NCBI RefSeq assembly: GCF_024159265.1
Contig: NZ_JAMYWY010000001.1
Location: 6,076,001 to 6,140,000, forward strand
Source: Paenibacillus sp. 1781tsa1
GTDB lineage: Bacteria; Bacillota; Bacilli; Paenibacillales; Paenibacillaceae
Direction: 5' to 3'
DNA length: 64,000 nucleotides
The position numbers and the translations under genes were made by a program. Below are positions 17,421 through 27,600 of the stretch, piece after piece. The notes under the pieces were generated by a model, which was not told the origin of the DNA, made no database searches, and saw only the letters and a list, made by a program, of their open reading frames with translations. Positions within the stretch are counted from its first letter, which is position 1. Each line of letters starts with the position of its first letter.

Positions 17421-17617
17421 GTAGGATACACCTCTGTTCTCAAATTTGCTTTCATTGCTCTATCTGGTATCATCCTAACGCAAAACAGGCTAGAATGAAC
17501 ATATACAATATAGTCAGAACATGAACTATCTGGTCAAATTTTATTTCCATCATTTTGCATCTATTGAATGTACCCATTTGATTGCATGCAGAATGTACAT
17601 ATTGGGGGATTTTATCT

Positions 17618-18448
17618 TTGGATACGTTAGAGACATCTGTACTGATCTGTGACTACTCATATCACTATAAGGCGTTCACTCATAATATGAAGGGCGAGTT
17701 GCAAACCTATCTGTTCCGTCTGCAGACCGAAGGCTCGTGCAAAGTGTATGTACAGGATGAGGAATTCAGGATGACAAGCGGGGACTTGCTGCTCTTAAAG
17801 CCTGGTGATGACTATCATCTCGTGGTCGATGAACCACATAAGGAAGGACGCTTGTCCAGCGGAGATTATTATCTGTTCTGCGAGGGCAGCTGGATCGAGA
17901 ACTGGTGGAAAAGGCAGCAACGATCTACCGTGAGCCGAATTGGACTTGATGATAAACTCATCAGCCTGTGGAGAAATATGTTACTTGAGAAACGTCGTGG
18001 ACCTCTTGAGGAAAATGCGGAGCTAAAGGATGCGTTACTGCGCGGATTATGTCTATACATTGACCGAGCAATTAAAGAGAATATTCAGACTGATCGGGCA
18101 GTTTCCTCTGCGCTGAAATTAAAACGTTATATTGAGGAGCATGCCACGGTTACGTTCAAGCTTGAGGAAGCGGCACGTTATGCCGGACTCAGCCTGTCGC
18201 GTGCAGTCCGCTTATTCAAGGAACATTACAATCAGACCATGATTCAATACGCGATTGAGATTCGTCTGAATGCGGCGCTGGAACGCATGAAATACAGTGA
18301 AATGACCCTGGAGCATATTGCGGAATCCTGCGGTTTTGCGAGCTACTCCTATTTCCACCGGGTATTCCGGGCGCACTTCGGTGTGTCTCCGGCGGAGTAT
18401 CTCAAATCCCGACAGCATGAGCCTATCGATGATCTGGAGCATGTGTAA
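17618..18448 (+). CDS. AraC-family regulator
   Basis: A regulator of about 276 residues with an N-terminal cupin-like ligand domain (ending LLLKPGDDYHL near residue 70) and a C-terminal double helix-turn-helix: LEEAARYAGLSLSRAVRLFKE, then IAESCGFASYSYFHRVFRAHFG. I use the TTG at 17618, which has GGGGGA eight to ten bases upstream; another TTG twelve codons earlier lacks a ribosome site. It is divergent from the isomerase/Gfo-Idh operon, its likely target. It ends near the shared terminator of the NRPS operon. Confidence 0.88.
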   Translation: MDTLETSVLICDYSYHYKAFTHNMKGELQTYLFRLQTEGSCKVYVQDEEFRMTSGDLLLLKPGDDYHLVVDEPHKEGRLSSGDYYLFCEGSWIENWWKRQQRSTVSRIGLDDKLISLWRNMLLEKRRGPLEENAELKDALLRGLCLYIDRAIKENIQTDRAVSSALKLKRYIEEHATVTFKLEEAARYAGLSLSRAVRLFKEHYNQTMIQYAIEIRLNAALERMKYSEMTLEHIAESCGFASYSYFHRVFRAHFGVSPAEYLKSRQHEPIDDLEHV

Positions 18449-18581
18449 TACGTTCGGTTTCATGGCGATATTCTTCCTGAGAGTGAAACCCATACAGCGT
18501 ATAAACAAACGCCTTGGGCAACATATGACAAGTTTCTACAATATTTTCAGGACTCAAAAAAGGACAAAAGAAATCTAAATT

Positions 18582-18627
18582 AAACAACAGTTCTCCCTCA
18601 CAAATGCGTGAAAGAAAACTGTTGTTT
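18582..18627. terminator. Terminator shared by the AraC gene and the NRPS operon
   Basis: AAACAACAGTT (18582-18592) and AACTGTTGTTT (18617-18627) form an eleven-base stem. It lies between the convergent AraC gene and the end of the last NRPS gene (18663). Flanks on both sides are A/T-rich. Confidence 0.75.
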
Positions 18628-18662
18628 GACGTTCCTTTATATAAATCGACTGAATGATTGAA

Positions 18663-21600
18663 CTAGACTCTCTCCGTTAACAAATCTGAGATGCAAACAT
18701 CCAGGTAATTCTTCAAGGCGTTCCCCTGTCCCTTTCTGCAAAAAGAACTCATCTGGAACTCGCCAAGCGGCGTCAGGTAGACATTCGTTATCATCCCACC
18801 AGCCTGCCCGGCAACATCCACTGTCTCCGGCGAAGCGGCGATTTGGGTTGTGGCATGTTGATACACTGCAAGATAGTTATAGATGGGTATATTCATTTTG
18901 CCTGGGTAAACAGCCTCGAAGACAGAGGATACCATTGGATACCGATCCCGAATATGAGGTTCAGTCAGCAAGGAAGCCATGTTGATTTTATGCTTTCTCA
19001 AGAACCGGATCTGCTCCTCCATCTGACTAATACATGGTTGCTCTAACTGGGTGTCTACCACACTCGGTACAAAATCGATAAATTCACCAATATAATCATG
19101 ATAATGCTCCTGATCGTAGGCTCGGCCCGCTTGCACAAGAAGAACCGGAATACGGGCATTCGGATAGACCTGTTTTAACATTTCACCATATACCCTGCTT
19201 GGCAGTTCCCACGCAAGCGAGTGCACATGACTGGATGCAAGGACATCCATGTTATACGTGTAGCTGAACGTCTCCCACTCATGCTCTTCTGCAAACTGTT
19301 GATATTGTTGTACAGCTTGAACGAATTCACCCAATCGCAATACAGAATGAATCTCTTCTTGTGTGGTATTGACGGGGCCTTGCTCTACCTGCTGAACATA
19401 TTTCATGTAATCGTATACGAGCGATGGAGTCTCTTGCTCTCTCGGTGCTTCATCGCGGTCTTGATATAACTCTGTCAACTGACTGTAGAAGCTCTCATGA
19501 CTCATTCCGTCAAACACAAGATGCGTACACAACATCAACAAAGTAAAGGTATTCGTTGAGGTCTTGATTAACATCATAGTTTGAGTCGGGAATAATCCAG
19601 TATACTGTTCATCCAAATCATAGATGGAGTATAAGCTTCGCGCATGGTTTATAACGGATTGCTGTTCCTCTTCTGTATGTCGCGTCAGATCAAGTAAAGG
19701 AATGTGCACCTCATCCGGACATGACAAAATATGAATTTCGTTATTTTGTTTTTGTATGACTGCTCTTAATAACGAATGTCGATACATCATGTGTCGCACA
19801 GCTCTATTCAATCGCTTCGAATCGAGTGGCTCGGCAAATGTGATCTCAGCCATGCTCGATCTAATCCCCATATCGTAGGAGCACTTCTGAATTGGCGACA
19901 TGGGTATAATGCTTTCGAAAGGTTGCGATGAGACCCGACCGGCATATTCAATTAGAGCCTTACGGATATCTTCTTCCCCAATGCTCAACTCACTAGGCAG
20001 GTATTTCCCCTCAAGCAGGGACTCAGAAGGACTCCCTTTCTGTGAATTCCCCAAGTTCGGTACTAACATGCCATCTCTATTCAAACTCTTCAAATGCTGG
20101 CTAAACATCGCAATCGAAGGATGATTCAATAAATGGACAATGGTAGTTCGATAACCTTCCTCACGCAATTTTGCCAAAATCCGCATCGCTTTGATTGAAT
20201 CTCCCCCTCGTTTGAAGAAATCATCATGGATGCCGATCTGTTCCGTGCCAAGCACCTGTGAAAATAATCCTGCTATATGAATTTCATGTTCGTCCCTCGG
20301 CGCTACGTAAGCTTGCTGACTGTTAAATGTTGGTTCAGGCAAGCTGCGGCGATCCAGCTTACCGTTGCTTGTCAGCGGCAGTTTTTCCAGTACCATCAGA
20401 CTTGCCGGCACCATATAACTCGGCATAGCCTGACTCAGCCCTGTTTTGATAGATCCCAAATCAAGGGGGTGCCCTCCAGATCCCCCGCCAACGACGTATG
20501 CACTCAGGTATCGGTCCCCGGTTGGATCTTGCTGCACAATGACAACAGCATCCTGCACACCCGGTTGCTTCATCAGTACATTTTCGATCTCCTTCAGTTC
20601 GATCCGGTAACCCCTGATTTTCACCTGATCGTCCAATCGTCCAAGATACTCCACGTTCCCATCCGGCAACCACCGAGCGATATCCCCCGAACGATACATC
20701 CGCTCTCCGGGCTCATACGGGTTCTCTACAAATTTAACCTGTGTTAACTCCGGACGATTGACATACCCCCTGGCTACGCCCGCTCCAGCAACGCACAATT
20801 CACCAGGCATGCCGACACCACATAGTCGATCTCCGTTCAGGATATATAACCTTAAAGTTGGAATCGCTCGCCCAATATTGTTCAAACCCAGGGCCAATTC
20901 ACCAGAGCCAATTCGCTTATGGGTGACGTGCACTGTAGTCTCCGTGATTCCATACATATTGATGAGTTCCATCTCGGGGTACTGCTCTTTCCATTTTCCA
21001 AGTTTACCGAAATGAAGTGCCTCCCCACCGAATATAATCATGCGGACATGCAATTGCTCATCCCACTGTTCCGCTAACTCCGCGTGCATTAGCTCATAGA
21101 AGGAAGAAGGTACCTGATTGAGTACAGTCACCTTTTCCTGCCGCAGCAGCTTCAAGAACGCCGGTGCGTCTCGCGCAATTTCTTTGGATACGATAACCAC
21201 TTTCCCGCCATACAACAGTGCACCGTACATTTCCCAGACGGAAAAATCAAAGTTATACGCATGAAACTGACTCCATACGTCGTCTTCCATAAAATCAAAT
21301 GGCATCTGGTCATTGACCATGAGCCGCACGACATTCCGGTGTTCAATCAGCGTTCCTTTGGGCTGTCCGGTTGTTCCTGAAGTATAGATAATATATAGGG
21401 CATCCGATGGCACAATACTCACAATGGGATTTTCATTCCGGGATGTGTGCGTGTGCGATATGTCCGAAGCAGAGAAATCAGCAAGCCCTTTATCCAGAAC
21501 GATGATTGTTCCTTCATAACGAAATGTGGACTCTTCAAGACACTTGCTTGTAGTCAGCAGCATCTGCGCTTGGCTATCCTGAAGCATGTATCCAATTCGC

Positions 21601-24600
21601 TCCGAAGGAGCGTCCGGGTCCATGGGTAGATATGTGCACCCTGCCTTGACAGCTCCCAAAATTCCAGCTAACATGCCAACATTTCGCTCAAGCAACAGAG
21701 CAACCACTGTTTCCTCAGGCCCTTTGCATTCCAATAACCGGTGAGCAACAAGATTTGCTTGTCGGTTCAGCTCGGCATATGTCCATGTTATTTCTCCGTC
21801 AGTGGCAGCAATGCGGCCCGGAGCGCGTTTGACCTGTTCTTCAAACAAACTTTTGATGGTTGCCTGCTCCGGATATTGCGCCGGAATCTCGTGTACATTA
21901 TTAAACAACCACTCTCGCTCTTCTGTAGTAACCATACTCAGCTGATCCAGCCGCAGATCCGAGGCCATGGTTACCTCTTGAATAACCTGTTCATAATGAG
22001 CAGCCATTCGACGGACCGTGTCCTCATGGAACAGATCTCGCATATATTCCCATTGCACCAGATAACCCTCCGCAGAGGATGTAATGTTAAGCGTTAAGTC
22101 AAATTTGGCCGTTGTTGTATTGCCCTGTACCCCTGTGAAATCAAGATTGCCCTTGATTGGTGATTCTTCTTCCTGATTTTGCAGTACTAACATGACGTCA
22201 AAAAGCGGATTTCTGGACAAATCGCGCTGGACCTGCACCTGTTCCACCAGTTCTTCAAACGGATATGTCTGGTGTTCCAGTGCTTTCAGGCTGGTTTCCT
22301 GAATTTCCATTAGAAAATCAACATAGGACTTGGCTCCCTTTGGGTAACCTCTTAAAGCCAGGGTGTTAACGAACACTCCTACCGTCGATTCCGTATCCGG
22401 ATGTACGCGTCCAGATACCGGACTGCCCACAATAATATCCGCTTGGCGGCTGTATTGACTGAGCAGAATCATCAACCCGGATAGCAGCACCATGTATTCC
22501 GTTGCTCCCGTTTGACGGCACAGCCGCTGCACCCGGCTGCGTAGGTCCGCCCCCAGTTCCACCGGAACCACTCCGCCTTGGAAACGCTGCATCTGCGGCC
22601 GCGGATAGTCCAGCGGCAAATCCAGGATGGGCAGCTCACCGGCAAACTCTCCAACCCAATACGCACGCGCCGCTTCCCGGTCCTGCACTCGCAACCATTC
22701 GCTGTAATCCTTGTATTGCACCCTCACCGGTGGAAGGCTCTCCCCCGCATACAATTGGGACAATTCCCGGGTCATGATATTCATGGTGGTCCCATCCGAG
22801 ATCAGATGGTGCATATCAAACAACAAGGCATGCTCTTCGGCTCCGGTCTTCACCACGTTCAGCCGCAGCAGCGGGGCCTTCCCCACATCAAACGGTCGAA
22901 CGAACTGCGTCAACAGCGCCTCCTGCACAGCTTCATTGTTCTCCACCTCCGAAGCACTGGCGGAACCCGGCTCTTCCTTCCAGTCGCGGTATTCGATCGC
23001 CACGGATACCTCCGGATGAATCCGCTGTACAGCCTGCCCCGCCTCCAGATGGAAGCTGGTTCGCAGGCTTTCATGGCGCTGCACCAAGGTCTGCAGCGCG
23101 TGTTGGAGCCGCGCCAGGTCCAGAGAACCCGGCAGATCCAGACGTCCCGGCATATTGTACACCGTACTCGCTGGGTCCATCTGCTGGATGACAAACAGCC
23201 GTTGCTGGGCGGATGACATCGGGTAGGTCTCCTGCAGTGGGGCCCGTGGCAGCGGTTCATAAGCCGCTTCCGCACCGCCGCCCAGGCACATGCTCAGCGC
23301 CGCAGCGGTCGGATGCTCGAACAGGCTCCGCAGGGGTAACCGAATCCCCGTCCGGGCTTCAAGTTGATTCACTGCCCGGATCGCACGCAGCGAATGTCCA
23401 CCACGTTCAAAGAAGTGGTCATGAATCCCAACCTCCTCCAGGCCCAGCACCTCCTGAAATACCGCCACGACCTCCGCTTCGGTCTCATTCCGCGGGGCCA
23501 CGCGTAGCGTGTGTCGCTCATTCCGATCCGGGGCAGGTAAGGCCCGCCGGTCCAGTTTGCCGTTGCGTGTCATCGGCAGCCGGTCCAGCACCACCCAATC
23601 TGCCGGCAGCATGTACACGGGCAGCCGCGCCCTCAGCTGCTGACGACCTTCAGCGGCATCCCATCCGGTGATAGCTGTGGGCACCACATACGCACAAAGC
23701 TCCTTCTCCCCGGGCATATCTTCGCGGGCCAGCACCACGGCATCGTCCAGCCCCGGCAGGTCACGAAGGGCTCGCTCAATCTCTCCCAGTTCGATGCGGT
23801 AGCCCCGAATCTTCACTTGCTCGTCCAGCCGGCCCAGATATTCGACAGTGCCGTCCGGCCGCCAGCGAGCCAAATCTCCGGTCCGGTACACACGTCCTCC
23901 CGGCAGATACGGATCCGGTCCAAACCGCTCCTTCGTCAAGGCCGGCAGATTCAGATAACCGCGTGCCACCCCGTCACCGCCAACCACCAATTCACCCGGC
24001 ATGCCGATGCCGCACAGCTGCTGCCCCTGCATGATATAGGCCGTGCTGTGGCTGATCGGCTGACCAATCGGAATGTTGGCCTCGACCGTATGGATCTCGT
24101 ACGTAAGGGAAAAGGTCGTATTCTCCGTCGGACCGTACCCGTTGGTCAGGCGAAGCTGCGGATACCGCGTTCGTACCTGCTGGACATGTTTGGCCGACAA
24201 CGTTTCTCCGCCGACCAACACATGGACCAAGCCTTGAAAAGCATCCAGATAGGTATCGGTAAGATGGTTGAACAGCTGGGCAGTCATCCACATCATCTGG
24301 ATGTCCTGTTCCTGAATCACCTGAGCCAAACGTTCGCCATCGGTGACGGTCTCCTGCTCCGCCAGCACCAGCCGGCCGCCGTTCAGCAGGGCGCCCCAGA
24401 TTTCGAAGGTGGACGCATCAAAGCTCAGCGCCCCCGTTTGCAGCATCCGTACGCCCTCCAGCTGCACATAGGTCGTATTTCGCACCAAACGGATGACATT
24501 CCGATGCTCCACCATCACCCCTTTGGGCTGTCCTGTCGTCCCCGAGGTATAGATCACATAGGCGATACTGGCCGCATCCGGCTCTGGACGAACATCCGCT

Positions 24601-27600
24601 TCATCCCCCACCAGCTCTTCATGGGCATGAACCGGACCCCTATCCATGAAGCCGAGGTCCACCGCCCCATTCGCGCAGGCTTGCTCCAGTTCAACCCGCT
24701 GGAACCGGTCTGCATCCAGGCCGGGAGCGGCCAAGATATCACGATAAGCCGCGCTGTGCAGCACCGTGCCAATCCCGCCGTCGTCCAGCATGAACTGCAG
24801 CCGGGCAGGCGGATCTTCGCTGCTGAGCGGCACATATCCACAGCCACTCTTCAGAATCCCGAGCAGACCCGCGATCGTGTAGATGCTCTTCTGTCCCATC
24901 ATGCCGACCCGTTGGCCCGGCTGAACCCCTTGCTGACGGAGCGCCTCCCGAATCCGGTTCGCCGCTTGATCCAGCTTGCTATAGGTCATGGACCCCTGCG
25001 GGCAGATGACGGCGAGAGCATCCGGCGTCGCTCTCACCTGTTCTTCAAACAACCCATGGATCGTTTGTTCGGAAGGATAAGGCCGGTGTGTATCATTGAA
25101 TTGATACAATATCTGCGTCTCCTCCTCATCGTTCAAACAGGAGACATCCCCCAGTTTTTGTGAAGGCGTCTCTACAATGGACTTTAGAACAAATTCCAAA
25201 TGTGAAGCCATTCGCAGAATAGTCTCTTTCTTAAACAAATCCCGTCCATATTCCCAATCGACTTGATAGCCCTGAAGTGAAGATGTGAATTGAAGGGTCA
25301 GATCAAACTTTACCGAGCGTTCTCCTGCTTCGCTTTCACCAAATGACATTCCTTCCGCAGTGAGTTCCTCTTCTTCCTGATTTTGCAATACAAACATGAC
25401 ATCAAACAGAGGATGGCGTGATAGATCGCGCTCCATCTGAACCTGATCTGCCAATTCTTCAAAAGGATAGGTTTGATGTTCGTAAGCTTCCAGACTCGCC
25501 TTCTGAACTTCTGTTAGAAATTCAAGATACGTCTTTTCAGCCTCTGGACGTGCACGCATAGCAAGCGTATTAACAAATAAACCAACCATCTGCTCCGTAT
25601 CCTGATGTATCCGACCCGATGCAGGGCTGCCAACGATAATGTCTTCCTGTCTACTGTACTGCCGGAGCAAAATCATCAAACCCGATAAAAGAACCATATA
25701 CTCTGTTGTCCCTGTTTTGCGGCACAGCTCCTGTATACGATTCCGCAAGTGACTATCCATGTTCCAGGTAATTGCCGCCCCGCGGGGACTTTGTATCTGC
25801 GGTCGAGTGTAATCGAGTGGCAGGTCCAACACAGGTAGTTCGCCTTCAAAACGCTTTAGCCAATACGTCTTTTCCTGACTGAGATCACGCCCGCGCAACC
25901 ATTCACTATAGTCCTTGTAATGCCGTGTAATTGGAGGTAATGCTTCCCCGTTATACAACATGGAGAAATCACGGGTGATGAGATGAATAGTTGTACCGTC
26001 AGAGATCAGGTGGTGCATGTCAAACAACAATACATGTTTGGTTTCATCCCATTTCACCAGCCGAAGGCGAAATAATGGAGCCCGGCTTACATTAAATGGA
26101 CGAACAAAATCCAATAACATATCGTTGCTTCGTTTACTATCTTTTGCTTGCGTGGTCCGGTCAACGATCTCCAGTTCAATGTCTACTGCAGGACTGATGC
26201 GCTGTACTGGTTCGCCATCTTTTAGATGAAAACTGGTACGCAAAATTTCGTGCCGCTCTATCAACTGATTTAACGTATGTCTTAAACGCGGTACATCTAC
26301 ACTGCTGTTCAGCTCTATGCTGCCGGGCATATGATATGCCGTATTTGAAGGATCCATTTCATGTATGAAGAACAGACGCTTTTGTGCTGGCGTCATAGGA
26401 TAGTCTTCCCACTGTGGTGCGACGGGAATGGACTGGTATTCATTTTCAGGCTTATGGATGAGAAGTCGGCTTAATTCTTCTGGTGTAGGATGATCAAATA
26501 TAGCTTGAAGAGGCAGACGAATACCCACACGACTTTCAATTAGATTCATCACACGGATGGCCCGCAAAGAATGCCCTCCACACTCAAAAAAGTTATCGTG
26601 GATTCCTAAGCTGGGTACACCCAATATCTCCTGGAACACTTCAACCACTTGTCGTTCAGTCTCATTACGTGGTGGAATCCATTCCTTTGCTGCAGTAGCC
26701 CACTGCGGTTCAGGAAGTGCTTTGCGGTCCAACTTGCCATTTCGGTTAAGGGGAAGTTGATCAAGCGCGATAATGTATGTTGGGATCATATAATCAGGCA
26801 GCACTTCCCCCAAAAGGCTGCGGCAGGAGAATGAATCCCAGGCAATAGACTTAACGGGCACAACATAAGCACAAAGATATTTGTCCCCTGAACTGTCCTC
26901 CCGGGCTACCACGGCAGCATCGGCCACTTCGCTCTGCAGGCGGAGCACACTCTCTATTTCTCCCAATTCAATACGATATCCGCGAATTTTAACTTGCTCA
27001 TCCATCCGTCCTAAATACTCAATGGTGCCATTTGGCAGCCATCTAGCCAGGTCACCGGTTCGATATAGACGCTCTCCTGGTTTGTATGGGTCTTGAATAA
27101 ATCTTTCCTCTGTCAACTCTGTCAGGTTCAAATATCCACGGGCAAGCCCATCGCCGCCGATGCATAATTCTCCTCGAAGCCCTTCCGGTTGTACATTAAG
27201 ATTCGAATCCAGAATAAATATCCGCGTATTCACTATTGGCTTGCCAATACTTATCGGTTCACCCTCATGAACAAGTTGAATGGTGGACCACACCGTCGTT
27301 TCGGTCGGGCCATACATATTGTACAGCTGCCCCTTCCATTGACTGAGCAGGGTCGCTGCCAAATGTCCGGGAAGTGCCTCACCACCCACCAAAATCTGTT
27401 GCAGTGATTGTAGCTGTGAAAAGTCTGTGATGCCGCTGATGAGCATTTTCAGCCTAGAGGGTGTCATTTGCATCATATCGATGGCATGCTTCTCAATCAA
27501 CTTCCTCATTAGAGCAGGATCTTTCTGCTCATTCTCGCTTGCAATGATGATACGCAATCCTTTAATTAGTGACAGAAGAGACTCGACGACAAAAATATCA

